From Takakia lepidozioides (lineage: Eukaryota > Streptophyta > Takakiopsida > Takakiales > Takakiaceae): DNA of 64,000 nt. The stretch is taken from the NCBI GenBank assembly GCA_030704615.1, contig CM060731.1, positions 69,790,756 to 69,854,755 on the forward strand, given 5' to 3'. Under the pieces are notes generated by a model, which was given only the letters and a program-made list of their open reading frames with translations, was not told the origin of the DNA and searched no databases. The number at the start of each line of letters is the position of its first letter. Within the stretch, counting starts at the first letter, position 1. Made by a program: the position numbers and the translations under genes. This document shows positions 48,001-59,480 of this stretch, one piece after another.

Positions 48001-50480
48001 TGAGTAGGATGAGTAACACTTATGACGCAGATCCCTTTGTGGAGGCTGTCAAAAGGACACCAGAGCACAGCAAATTATTACGAGAGACCTTTGACTTGAG
48101 CCAAGTAGCCCCTCAACGCCGACCACATCTGCGACCACAATCACAACCACAACCAGTTCCCCTTCCCCTCCCTCTGTATGCTGTTCACACAGAGGGACAT
48201 TCCAGTAAGTTCATCCCCAGTGGATTATGATATCATTGCAGAAAGTATGAGCTTCAGCCAGAACTGCTGTGTAGATCTCTTTACACAGTTGTGACATGGT
48301 AGAAGTGCATTGAACCTAGAGAGAATAGGGCAGAATGTAGCTCTTTGACTATCTCATGTGTAGCACATTGTAACTGCACTTCCTGTCACATTGGTATTAG
48401 TTAAGTTCAACTGATGCTTGAAACCGAAAAGTATCGCAACCATGGGAAGCTGAAATTGATCTTGGACTCCTTGCTTGGAAACCAAATCCATGTTGAAAAT
48501 TGGTGAGTTGTTTTCTCAGAAGACATAGTACTGTTGGTTGGACTGGCAAGGTACGAGTGGATCTCGATCCCTGGCATGGCATTTTGCTTCAGATCAGGCA
48601 ACTTCATCCACCAATGAGGGCAGTAAACGATCTTCCAGGTGAGCACTCCAACATCCAGTCTATTTTCCTTTTGTTTCTCAACGAGACAGTGATGTGGATC
48701 TCTATCCTGTCTCATGCTTTTCTTTGTAATGGCATTCCTGTAAACAACCAGCTAGAGTAAACCTCCAAGTGGACAGGTTTGTTATGGGATTTGTCTGGCA
48801 CTTTCAAACTGATAATTGTCATCCGATAGGGAGGGACCATGTCTTGCAGGTGCCATGACTGCAGGGCCATGGCATCTACATCCTGTCAATCTATTACACT
48901 TTTCCCTTGTACTCACATTTCAGTAGGCGGACATTTGTGTGGAGCCCTATTAGGCAAGCAAGTGTTGTTGATCTTGGACTGCCTTCTACCATGTGTTTGG
49001 AATGATAAGTTGCTTGTTGCTGGCAGCTTGAGTCGTCGGACAGCTCCACTGTCGTCTACAGCTGCACAACCATCGGACACCTCACGGCCTCAGGGCTCCT
49101 TCCTCTCTTCCTCGTATCGTAAGCAAATTTCCTCAACATCTCCACCTTTTCTTGATAATTACATTAGGGCAGGTGTGGCACATTTCAGATCATGTACATG
49201 CCCAGTTATGTGTGTAACCTGGGAGACGTGTGTGTGAGCAAAATTTTCCTCCATAATTTTATCGGAAGGACAAAGAAAAACATGAACCATGTCATGTTGA
49301 TGCAACGTGTTATGCAAATGTGATATGTGCCCCCTTGAACCAGCGATGGACGAAAGATGTTTCACTACAAGTCTCGGATGTGTTCTAGCTTAAAGATGCA
49401 ACAACTTGCCTTGTCACGGTGAATTGGAAAGAACTCAACAGCCATCAACCTTTTGTTAGACTGTGACAAGAGTTCTCTCAAGTTTTCTGTACCTCAGCCC
49501 CTCGTTATGTTGAAAGGTTCTTTGCAATGAATAGTGGCTTCCAACGTGGTAAGAAGGCATCCGGAATATGAAATGTCAGGACTGCTTGGGGAGTGTTCTT
49601 GAGCTGGTGAGAAGCAGCCTAGCTGTATTGAGTTGGTTGTCAGCATTTATTCCTAGGGTAAATATAGGCTTGCCAGGCTCAATGAGACGCTATTTTGCTG
49701 TGGGTTAAACATGTACACTTTCATATTCACGTGTCAGTGTATGTTGGTGTTGGGATTGGGTGGGGATTCTATACCAAGGAAGCAAAGTACAGCATTTACA
49801 CTGACGAGTGCATAGTTTGTCTGACTTATCATGAATTGTGAGGGAGCATTGCAGGTAATGGTCACACATCTCCGACGAAGAAGGTCGGTTTGTCCACGAC
49901 ACAGGTGCCAACCAAATTCATGGCATCAGCTAAAGTGAGCTTGACAAGGTCAGGGTCAATTGCCCCTATGAAGACTCCCCCTCCAGCCCACAGCAAGGCA
50001 AGCTCTTGGTCCATTCCTTACTCAATGCAGTTATGTTCATCCATGATGCTAAATCTTCACCAACTTCCTTGAGTTATGGAGAGGGAAAGCTGTACCATGT
50101 CCAGTAAAAAGTCAACTGAATAGGAATGGTGGTTCAAAACATTTGCATGTACTCATGTAAAGGGAGCACCAAAGCTGGATGAGAACCAGGGGTTGACTAG
50201 CAGGACGGAAATCACAACATATTATTGTAGGGTATCATAGTAATCATGAGCACTTTGCCCCCTCCTTGATATTCTTGAAGTGTTTTCAAACTCAAACATC
50301 ATTGTGTGAGCTCTTGTCCTTCAGACTGCCCCTCTCACACGCTCAGCATCCTTAATGCCATCATCATTGACAACAAATGGAACGACAAAAGAGATCAAGC
50401 CTGGCCCAACACGTAGCAAGAGCCTCCTACGGTCTTTGCTGGGCCGACGGCGGACAGCAAAACCTACTTCAAGTAGCTAA
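45051..50480 (+). CDS. ABI-like (ABIL) subunit of the SCAR/WAVE complex
   Basis: ABIL proteins are the Abi subunit of the SCAR/WAVE regulatory complex that activates ARP2/3 actin nucleation. Firm exons: 45051-45257 (Ser/Pro-rich start, then LTYDEAEMQRSRHFIRALQ), 46164-46246 (ELKNLRPQLYSAAEYCESSY), 46551-46701 (VLDNLKDYSIKALVNAVDHL, FKLNDLLSQ), 47177-47368 (CQEHSEREGLKQQSLAKTMP, HKHYILPG) and 50325-50480 (last exon; basic SKSLLRSLLGRRRTAK, then TAA). Phases of the first four agree. The middle Ser/Pro-rich part is in several exons only roughly placed: about 48009-48207 (EHSKLLRETFDL), about 49027-49120 (RRTAPLSSTAAQ) and about 49856-49935. The N-terminal half is the conserved Abi helix region; the basic Arg-rich C-terminus is typical of plant ABILs. 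The start is the ATG at 45051; later in-frame ATGs are possible. Confidence 0.88.
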
Positions 50481-52805
50481 CCTCAAGTCATGTATTCTTT
50501 GGCATCAAGAAGCTGTCTAGAACTTGGTATACATTCAATCATGATGTTGCCAAGGTTACTTGTGTTCATCTTTAGGAAGCATAGAGGGAGATATATTGCC
50601 TCCTGGGATCCTGCCCTTTAGATTTTTGGTGCAGGAGAACAGCAGTCTTTTCTCCCAAGTGATGACTGCTTCTTAGCCCTTATGTGAATAGTGAAACCGT
50701 ACACTAGATCTCATCAGACAAACCTGGACGCCAGCAACAATGCCATTCTTAGCATCAGTTACACGACAGGTTAGCTTTTAGCAATGTTCTGAGTATGATG
50801 TTCTGAGTGTGTAGTGTTAAATAGGAAGGCAGCTTCACTGAAGGACCCTTGTAGTTCACTTCATAAACCAAGAGCATTTCCTCTTTGTGCAGTGAGAATT
50901 GTACGATTTCAGAACTGATTTAAAGTACAGCGGGAACATGAGTGTTGGTACGAATGACCCCCCATCCCCCAAAGTAATGCCCCTGACCCTCTATTAACTT
51001 TGATAATCTCCTTGTGTTCTGTTCTGCGGGTTTCCTCAGTCCCAAACTATTGCTCCAAGTATTTGTTAATGCACATGGGCAAGCTCTGGTGTTCTTCCTC
51101 GATTTTGTTCTGTTGTGACAAGGATAGACACTTCCTCTTTTGTTTAATGTTTACAGGAATGCAGTGTTTGGTGCAGTTCCTGTGCTGTCAAGTATACCAT
51201 GCCAGGCACAAGGCTAAGAAGACATCGAAATTCCTGCTCGTTGTCTTTCCAAACTTCTGGTTACTGTTGTGGTAGACTCATCCCCACATTGTTATGACAG
51301 TGTTGTATTCACATCACAAGGCTGTTGTTCCATCCAAAATGTCAACGCATGCAAGAAAGATAATAAGGATCCTGCCTTCGGTAGATATTCTACAAAGCCC
51401 CAAGCCATGTTCCCGCCGAGGACGCATTTGTTTCACTACATCAACTGATGTGGCCCATGGAGACACCAAGAGTTCGTCCTTGGGATATGTGGTGCCTAAA
51501 AGATGAATTTATATACTATCCAAATCCAAGTTCGAAAGCCAACCAAAACCAAGCAAAACACAGTTTGCGATGTCAAGCCTCAATTTCAATTCAGAAACCT
51601 CAAATATTCCATCATGTTTCACTGCAACAATCAGTCCCTCCCCAGGACCACAGCAAAGGCTGATGATAACCTCTCTTTCTGTCTCCCAGTATGCTATGTA
51701 TCATAGCCAGCCTCAAAAGATCCCTCTTTGAGTACCCCTCAACATTCTGTTGGGAAAAGCCATGGAGTACTCTCATCCTCTCTCTGGTCTTTGAACATGT
51801 GTGCCAACCAGCAATCAAAGGGAATGATAGAGTGCATTTCCCCTATCTCTCCCTCTTCCCACCTTCAGGCTAACTGGTCACTTCTGTAGTAGTGTACAAA
51901 CACTCCTCCCTACCACCCACCCCTTTACACTCTGCATATAACAGTGTCTCCTAGACACAAACAAAGAACCTGCCTCACATTTGTGCCCAGGCCTTTTGAG
52001 AGTGCAACACCACCTACAAAACCTAAAATCCACAAACCCCTTCCTCTCTCCTTTACAAGAATATGAAAGAATGATGTTAGTTGTACCCATTCATACTTGA
52101 CCCACCAGAACTGCCAGAGCTTGCTTGCACATGGCAGGGGGGATGACAGGGCATCCGAAACTAAATTTAGTCGTGTGAGGTGGGGCCTTCTGTAGACGGA
52201 TTATTACAAACAAGCTTGAAAAACCGTCCAACTCTTCAACTTGTTGGACAAACTTTGATCTGCACCAAGGTGAAATCCCCACAACATGCCAACGGTCATT
52301 CCTTGCTTTCTTCTCCTTCTGTATCTGCTCACTAGACAATGGAGGCAGTGTACTCGCAGCCATACCTATCATATCTGTGTCAAAGGTACAAGACTGTAGT
52401 AGCAGCTGAAATGGACTTCAGGATATACAGGAGACAGTCAAACCCAATCATTAACCCTAAACCCTAAACCCGTGAAACAGGATTCACAACCCCTGTCAAC
52501 AAATGATGCAAAGGCTATGGCATCACAGTCACGGGACATCATTGTAATTGCTAGTACACTCTCTTGGTCTCCTCATAAAGGTGAGGTCTAAAACTGCAAG
52601 TGAAAGCAGTAACCCCTCTGCTGAACACGTCCCCCTTCCTCCATCCAGAGACACTGGTTGTAGGGGTCAGAGCATAGTTCAACAAGAATCTCTCATGCAA
52701 ACACATGTTTCTCTTGGGCCCCGATAAAAAGGTCACTGCAAACTGTGCAGAATTGATTTTCATATACGCTGTTAATGACCAGCTCTATGAAGGTTACTGC
52801 AACGT
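50481..52805. other. ABIL 3' flank, nothing firm
   Basis: After the ABIL stop no domain-bearing frame is found. Frames at 51000-51275 (+) and 52091-52372 (-) show no family motif. A short telomere-like tract lies at 52453-52471, and LINE-derived sequence begins about 52.8 kb. Confidence 0.4.
52453..52471. repeat. Interstitial telomere-type repeat (CCCTAAA)
   Basis: AACCCTAAACCCTAAACCC, about two and a half units of the plant telomere repeat, in an otherwise ordinary intergenic region. It is too short to be a telomere; it may be a double-strand-break repair scar or telo-box. Confidence 0.7.
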
Positions 52806-53545
52806 ATGACTAATACCAGATATCCTAAGTCAATCTACACTATATCTTGGAAGCAGGAGCGCCCTGTCAAACAGAAGCAGAAGAGGGTAGAAGAGATTTT
52901 CAAGGATCTCAATCTAAGCCCGCAAGCCATGACCCTGCTGGATAAATCTGACTTTAAGGCTGAAGTTTCCAAAGCCATGTCTGTTGCCACTGTCTGATGA
53001 AAATGAAGTTATGCAAGAAACTTCCCTGAACCTGTTTCCAGTCTGTGACATGGGTGAGAACATCATGGATGACCTCAAGGGTTTACCCACTCTCGGCACT
53101 AGACTGAAATTGCGGGTAGCCTACCGTTGAACAGCAAACAGACGCAGAGAGGAAAGGGGGATGTAAGTGCATGTTGTGTGGGCAACCTGAAGACAACACC
53201 CACTTCCTCATTCATTGTCCCAGGTACTCTCACAAGGACACCCTCTTCAATCCCATCAAGGCAATTGTTCCTGTACCTCTGTTTACCAACTTGAAAATCT
53301 CGTGGCTGAGCCAAAAGCACAGGCCCTTTTGGGGTCTAGTTATTGGGCACATCACGCACAGCAGATTGATGTTTGTGTGAAGAGATTTCTAGAGGATATC
53401 TGGAAAACTCAAATCAGATGCTTGTTTCCAGGTACGTCATTCTACCGGCGTCAGCCCCTGACAAAGGTAGTTTCAGTCAGACTGGACGCATGGTCAATGG
53501 CCACAAGGCTATGATAAACAACGTCTTATGAGTACATCCTATAAA
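52806..53545 (+). mobile_element. LINE C-terminal relic with zinc knuckle and tail (copy 4)
   Basis: A frame around 53085-53380 reads TRLKLRV, then CMLCGQPEDNTHFLIHCPRY, the CxxC...H...C zinc-binding pattern found at the C-terminus of plant L1-like ORF2 proteins (zf-RVT type). An internal stop lies before the Cys motif. It ends with a frame to LDAWSMATRL at about 53514, followed directly by the tail GGCCACAAGGCTATGATAAA and ACGTCTTATGAGTACAT. This ties the dispersed tail repeats of the window to a LINE family. The element is 5'-truncated and inactive. Confidence 0.7.
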
Positions 53546-53568
53546 GGTTACTTCCCCTTGGCCAGCAT

Positions 53569-56180
53569 TCAAAGGAAAGGGTCTAGTGTGTACATTTCAG
53601 ATATATTCACACATGCAATTTTCAAACCACTCTCTGAAGAGTCCACAGGCTCAGGGACATATTCCGAGACAAATAGGCAGAAGGTATCAGCAAATGTGGC
53701 GCACCATTGCTGAATTTTTCTGAACTCAGTCAACACAGGGTATATGTTCTCAAACGCCTCATAGATCTCATCCCTCACCTGACACACAAACACAGCAATG
53801 TCACTTACAAATGACTGCTTGCACAATGCAGCTCTCCAGTATTTCATGGCACGGGACAAAAATTAGTGTAAGGGGACAGTGAAATGGAACAGGAACCAGA
53901 AAACATCAGGAACATGGAAAACCACCCTCCAAAACTGCCAAGCACTCATCTAAACCTGAAAACTTGCAGAACCGGAAGATGGTCCCTATTGTTTGTATCT
54001 GAGAGATGTACCCATGGACTGTTCCTATTATAGAAAGCAGAGGCAAGGGCAGGGGTAGCAGCATACCTTGGCACCAGTGAGAACAATTTTGCCAGATACA
54101 AAGATGAGCAGTACAATCTTGGGCTGCTTCATTCTATAAATCAACCCTGGAAACAATTCGGGCTCATACTGCAACCCACCAGTCCGACCCCAAAAACATT
54201 GTAATTAATTACAGCACAAAGATCTAAACTACACCCAGGACTAACATCCTAAGTGTATGTCTAGCCCAGTTTCATCTGGCGTGTTCATTGCATAGAGACA
54301 AACTAAAGCTTCATTCAGGGACTCCATGCAGGAACCAGAAGTTGACACCCTGATTTGAGCCTGAAGAACTACCTACAGAGTAGATAACTAAGCGCAACCA
54401 GGCAATGCACAACATCCTGCGGAGGTGTGGGGGCACATTGAAACACGCTCACTCAGATGGTAAGGATGATTGATTACACTGGAAAAGTGACCATGAGCAT
54501 ATGCCAGCCCTTCTAGCCTGATGGGAAACTTTACATCGCATGATCCCACAATATTTTGGATCTTGAAGTCCTGCAACACATCATAACGCTCCTTGTAAGT
54601 TAATAAAGCCCTACTTAAGCTGTTAGTTGGTTTCTGCTACAACTGCCCTGCACAGGCTGGTTCCTTTGAGGATCACTGAAAATTGAGGTGAGAATCAGTG
54701 TCCAAAATTGAGACTATGGCTTGAGATAACTGCACTCTGGTCACACGTAATGTGATGTATGAGCTTGATGTCCAGGGACAACCCTCTCAAGGACAACCAC
54801 AAAAGCCACAGGAAAAAGGTCTCATAGCAAGCACATATTGTCTTAAAATGCTGTTGAAGCACATTCTAACCCAGAGTAGAACCAAATGTCTCAAGGAACA
54901 AGATTTGAACATACCTTGAACTGAGCGGGGAAGTCAAGCTTTTGTATGATGCGAGCATACTGCACCGTCCATAGCCACGCAGACATTAGAGAGGAGGTGG
55001 GCTGCCATTGTTCTCACACTCTCAGGCCTGTATGATCAACCTCTGACTGAGGTGCTAGCCATAGCATCTCTCTTCCACAATCACACATTTCAAAGATCAG
55101 CAAACATGGCTCACACCTTTCTTGCTGCCAGCTTTGACTGTTGCTCACTCTTTGCACCCGTGCACACCTGCAAAAAAGTTGACAAGTTGGTAGATCTACA
55201 CCATCGCGGGAGAAAAAAGTCTAGATGAAGGCCCGTTGGTGCCCTGAGTATAAAGGAGTCTCTGGAGTAGGGCAAAGGTGGTAAGCATCACACGCAAAAT
55301 CATAGGGATTTGAGTCTAGGAGTCAACACCAGATGTGTTTAAGAAACAGAAAATCTGAGCTCATGCCTACTATGCACAACATGAACTTGAGAAGATTTGT
55401 GCACTATATACAACTCCTTAGACTAACCGCAGCCAGCCAAAGGGTAAAAGCAGGTGAAGGTTGCACGTTCGAATAGCAATAATCATTTTTCTTTATGGTT
55501 ACAATACCATTTTTCCCGATGCAAATATGAGCGCGGTTGTCTTCGGCTCCCTTATTCGCATAATGACGGCTGCAAAACGCTGTTCATCCAACCCGGCCAC
55601 CCCGTAAGATCCAGAAACAGGCGAGGAAGAGGAGAGGATTGAGACAGTTTGACCATCAACGGCCGTCCACAAAAGCATCTCGTAAACCACACATGCCAGG
55701 CTAAAATTTCAACTCACGAAGACACGTTATTTACCTTGGGGTTATACTCGGCATTCCTGGCACGAAGGGCTATGGTCTTCAAATCCAACTTACAATCCAT
55801 GTTCACAGTCGAGACAATATTCCTGCCACGTTATAACCAACCTGTGAGATAGATGTCCTTTGCCAAGCGATCACTCTAAGGGCACAATTCCCCACTAATC
55901 ACCCTTCACCGTTTGCTCTACTCCTCAATCAACCATCCCATAGTTCCAAAGCTATCACTGCTCATTACAATCCAACAGACATCACAACACACCACACCAC
56001 CCCGAATCCCCCCCGCAATTCGTGCTTGTATCTGAAACCCTAACTCGAATCAACCCACCACGCAGTCGCTTCAGAACAAGCAATCCTGTTCACCACTTAC
56101 TGCAAGGTAGGCACAATTCCAGAGGGATGCTTGGCAAGATCCACAGGCTGGCTGCCCTCCAGCAGCACCTGCTCTGCCAT
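53569..56180 (-). CDS. TBP: TATA-binding protein, with unusual C-terminal read-on
   Basis: TBP nucleates TFIID/TFIIB assembly on core promoters. Exons: 56101-56180 ([19 protein letters not shown]), 55735-55822 ([20 protein letters not shown]), 55508-55579 ([20 protein letters not shown]), 55117-55167 ([17 protein letters not shown]), 54915-54959 ([15 protein letters not shown]), 54478-54570 ([20 protein letters not shown]), 54067-54168 ([20 protein letters not shown]), 53569-53778 ([20 protein letters not shown]). All phases fit and both halves of the saddle are complete. Up to Gln-Gln the protein is 201 aa, the plant standard. There the expected stop is TGG (53704-53706) and the frame runs on for 45 codons to 53569. 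Either the stop was lost, or an intron starting GTGCGC after TG completes TGA downstream. Head-to-head with the ASHR2-like gene. Confidence 0.95.
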
Positions 56181-56412
56181 GCACTCCGAATGATCTTTCC
56201 GCTGAATTTATACCCCCTCCGAGCCCTGGAAAACCGTGTTGCACAATCTGTGAACCCCACACAGACAGATCTCAACGCTTCCTCGGACACGGGATGCGTG
56301 GCAACCCCTGTCTCTGATCTCAGACGAGATCTGGAGGCAGGGAGCAAGAAACTCTGTGGAGCTGCGGAGCTTTATACTCTCTGTGTCTCTGGGGTAAGCC
56401 AAAGGAGTGCGG

Positions 56413-56420
56413 CTTTTATA
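56413..56420 (-). promoter_or_regulatory. TATA box of the TBP gene
   Basis: CTCTATAAAAG on the minus strand (TATAAAAG core), 233 bases upstream of the TBP ATG. A second candidate, GTATAAAG, lies at about 56368-56375. Either could place the transcript start in the leader; TBP would then act on its own promoter. Confidence 0.5.
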
Positions 56421-56786
56421 GAGGCGAGCCGCGGGCGGGGGGGCAGATCGAAAAACAAAAATCTACATCCAGTCAGATGAATGAACTCTTCCCCGTCCTC
56501 ACACCCGGCCGGGAAAAACAAGATTCTCACATCCATGAACTCCGCTCCGTCCTCACACAACAAGAATCTCCCATCCGGTCAGAAGGACGAATTCTGTTCG
56601 CTCTGTCGCCCTAGCGTACAGTTGACAAATTGACCACGGCATAATTGGCGAAACTCTCCAGTGTAGATTATTCTAAGGCGAAACCCTCCATGAAAGCATA
56701 TTCTAGGAATAAAGTTATGGCGAAAGTGAGTTTTGAGCTCCGAGGAAGGAGACAAAGGGGAAGTGGGGGAGAGAGAGAGAGGAGCG

Positions 56787-57986
56787 ATGGCGGTGCGGGA
56801 GGAGAAGAGAGAGGGGCGAGGTCGAGCTATGGTGGCAGCGGAGGATCTGCGAGGAGGGCAAGTGCTGCTGAAGGAGAAGCCCATTCTGGTGTATCAAGAA
56901 GAAGAGGCGGAGAAGAGCAGCTTGTTTTGTGCTCATTGCATGAGGTGCTTGGCCCTGGCAGGAAAGCCGCTTCCATGTTGTCCGCGGTGCTATCAGGTCT
57001 GCTACTGTAGCCGTGACTGTCTGCTGGCTGCGGAGGGATCGTCGCACACTCGACGAGTCTGTAAGGCTCTTTCACTGCTGGAGGAATCTGATTTGTCTGT
57101 AGACAGCAGGACGCAAGCGCGGTACCTCATTGCAGCGTATAATCTCGGGCTGGAGGATCCGGTGGCTTTCAAGAAGTTAGAGAGACTGGAGGGGCAGGAG
57201 TATGTGGATGATGCAGTGCGGGATTTACATGAGTTTCTTATGGAGGCGCTGCAGGGTTCGGATGTGGAATCGCTGGGATTTTCTGTGGACGTGACTGGGG
57301 CGTTATTAGCAAAGGATGCCTGTAATGCGTTTGGGATCATGGCGCCTGATAAGGAGGCCGGGGAGCGTAAGGTACGAGGGTATGCGATATATGCGCAAGC
57401 GTCCCTTTTCAATCATGACTGCCTTCCCAATGCTTGTAGATTTGAGCATATAGACAGACCTGAGGATGGAAATACCGATTTGTATATACGCGCTCTCCAT
57501 GACATTCGAGAGGGGACAGAGGTATGCCTTAGTTATTTTCCAATCAACTGGCCATACAAGGCGCGGCAGAAGAAATTGGAGGAAGAATATGGCTTTCAAT
57601 GCAAGTGTGAAAGATGTAAAGTTGAACGAAACTGGACTGATGAGGAGAGTGCCGAGCAGGACGAGGATGAAGGTCAAGTAGATAGGAATGAGGAGAGTGG
57701 CGAGGGGAGTGCGGAGGAAGGGACGAACGGTGACGAATTTGCTGAGTTGCAGAAAGGGGCGGGAGATGCAGATGATGATGATGACTTCGCTCATGCCATG
57801 TTTTTTGTCAAGTACCTGTGCCCGATTGACGATTGTGGTGGAACCATGGCCCCCTTGTCATCTCAGGAGTCTGATACTGAAGTAGAGGATGTCGTTGTAG
57901 TTGCCATGGAATGTAATTCTTGTGGGCATATTAGATCGAAAGAGGAATTTCTTCGTGATTTGGAGGAACACAGCATACTGGAATAA
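56787..57986 (+). CDS. ASHR2-like SET/MYND-domain protein
   Basis: Putative lysine methyltransferase of the SMYD / plant ASHR2 group, intronless like ASHR2, 399 aa. The start is the ATG at 56787 in good context (GCGATGG); the frame is open further up but without ATG. A MYND zinc finger interrupts the SET domain early: C48, C51, C65, C68, C72/C74, C78, H87, C92. The SET core shows YAIYAQASLFNHDCLPN (NHxCxPN, 209-215, S-adenosyl-methionine site) and EVCLSYFPINW (LSY, 248-250). The post-SET CKCERC (Cys 272, 274, 277) follows. Then comes an acidic Glu/Asp-rich insert (about 283-340), and a C-terminal CPIDDCGG ... CNSCG Cys pair region. The substrate is unknown. The stop lies inside a tandemly duplicated segment. 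Divergent from TBP (606 bases between ATGs). Confidence 0.9.
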   Translation: MAVREEKREGRGRAMVAAEDLRGGQVLLKEKPILVYQEEEAEKSSLFCAHCMRCLALAGKPLPCCPRCYQVCYCSRDCLLAAEGSSHTRRVCKALSLLEESDLSVDSRTQARYLIAAYNLGLEDPVAFKKLERLEGQEYVDDAVRDLHEFLMEALQGSDVESLGFSVDVTGALLAKDACNAFGIMAPDKEAGERKVRGYAIYAQASLFNHDCLPNACRFEHIDRPEDGNTDLYIRALHDIREGTEVCLSYFPINWPYKARQKKLEEEYGFQCKCERCKVERNWTDEESAEQDEDEGQVDRNEESGEGSAEEGTNGDEFAELQKGAGDADDDDDFAHAMFFVKYLCPIDDCGGTMAPLSSQESDTEVEDVVVVAMECNSCGHIRSKEEFLRDLEEHSILE

Positions 57987-58335
57987 GTTCATGCAGCAGC
58001 TGTTTTGCGCATGGAAGCTCTGCAAAGTGTGTTCATAATAAAAATACATTTCGTTTAGTTTAAGGCATTTGCAACTTCTCAACAGAAAGGGTGCTACTAC
58101 TCACTGACAGCATAGCTTCACAATGGCACAACCCGTTTTTCAGGGGTGATTTGGAGGAACACAGCATACTGGAATAAGTTCATGCAGCAGCTGTTTTGTG
58201 CATGGAAGCTCTGCAAAGTGTGTTCATAATAAAATACATTTCGTTTAGTTTAAGCATTTGCAACTTCTCAACAGAAAGGGTGCTACTACTCACTGACAGC
58301 ATAGCTTCACAATGGCACAACCCGTTTTTCAGGGG
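57956..58335 (+). repeat. Near-identical tandem duplication at the 3' end of the SET/MYND gene
   Basis: The segment from TGATTTGGAGGAACACAGCA (57956) to CCGTTTTTCAGGGG is followed immediately by a second copy (58147-58335). It includes the last eleven codons, the stop and the 3' UTR with AATAAAA-type signals. The period is 191 bases. I see only one substitution (GCGCATGG/GTGCATGG) and two single-base deletions in runs (AAAAA/AAAA, GG/G) between the copies, so the event is recent or an assembly artefact. Confidence 0.9.
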
Positions 58336-59480
58336 AAAGTCCTGTTGCTAGTGCAACTTCACTTCTCTATGGCAGTGGATAATGCTTGTGGCAAATGAGT
58401 AGACGGATCGCCACCCATTCAGAATGGGTGGGTGCATTTGGGTGAGGAGGGTTCCCGTCTATACCCGCTCCCCCACTATTATCTGGTGGGCAACCCACTT
58501 TCCCCCACCCACCAAGGAGCATGGGCACTAACTATTTTGAAAATACAGGAATGAGTAGGTCATTCCTCCTGCCATAGTAGCAGCTTGTAGTTCAAAGTAG
58601 TTGATTTGCACTGAATTGTGAAGTTGCAGGCTGGTGCTCTCTGGTAGATGGAAACCCTTCACCCACGGCTGTCACCTTCAATTCCAAATAGTGGAATCAG
58701 GGCGAGTGGGTGTGGATGGAAACACACCTAAGCTGGTTAGTTCTTTGCAAATGGTTGGATTAAATCGCCATCCAGAACAAGAAGAAGGTTGATTTCTGTC
58801 AAAGGAAGCTCTAGTATACTATCACTTCATCCTGAAGTACAACTACCTTCTTCTCTTTGGAAGGTGGACACTCCAGGACAACGCAATTACCCAAACCTCC
58901 CCCAAGGATTTCAAAAGCTCCAATACCCATGGAGAGAGAATAGGTGTCCAGACTAAAGCTGGCCCAAATGGAGGGGATGTGGAGCCTCCTACAGAGGGGA
59001 CAGATGGGGTTGTGGCAACCCTATCTATAAAATTCTCTTGGTGCAGAGGCCACATTGCAGCTCATCCCAGTTTGGACATGGTGTAGTGTTATCCTCCTTT
59101 GAAAGAAAGAACACTTCAGATCACAGCAGCATTTGCACCCACAGAACTGCAAGACGAGTGCAAAGAGAAGTTACTTGTTCAAAGAACCTGGGGTCTTAGA
59201 GAAGTGTTTTCTTTCTTCATGGGGGAATCTGCCAGACATTGGTGGGACTCCAATACACAATGTCAACGCTCTGCGAAACTGGAATTCCAATGTGATACAT
59301 GCACGAAGAAGATGAAACAGTAGATTGACTATGTGTAGTCTTCTATATGTACAGTCAGATGACAAGATATGAGACGAGGTCTTGACCGATATCCTTACAG
59401 AACACGTGGATTGGGATGCGGATGGAGGTGGGAAGCTTGTAGTGGGAGGGAGAGATCGCCACAGAGAAACACACCGACCG
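58336..59480. other. Intergenic, possible small inverted-repeat element
   Basis: TGCAACTTCAC at about 58350 and its complement GTGAAGTTGCA at about 58619 bound a 280-bp stretch rich in GGGTGGGT / ACCCACCC words, possibly a small foldback or hAT-like relic. The rest should hold the cytochrome b561 promoter and leader; no gene is seen. Confidence 0.35.

Noticed and set aside
56733-56786. Longer N-terminus of the SET/MYND protein
   Set aside because: The upstream frame has no ATG (begins TTG); the ATG at 56787 has good context and gives the family length.
57306-57794. 162-codon minus frame inside the SET/MYND gene
   Set aside because: Antisense shadow of a clearly coding plus-strand frame.
59382-59480. 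Longer N-terminus of cytochrome b561
   Set aside because: No ATG upstream of 59481 in this frame; TTG is an unlikely plant start.
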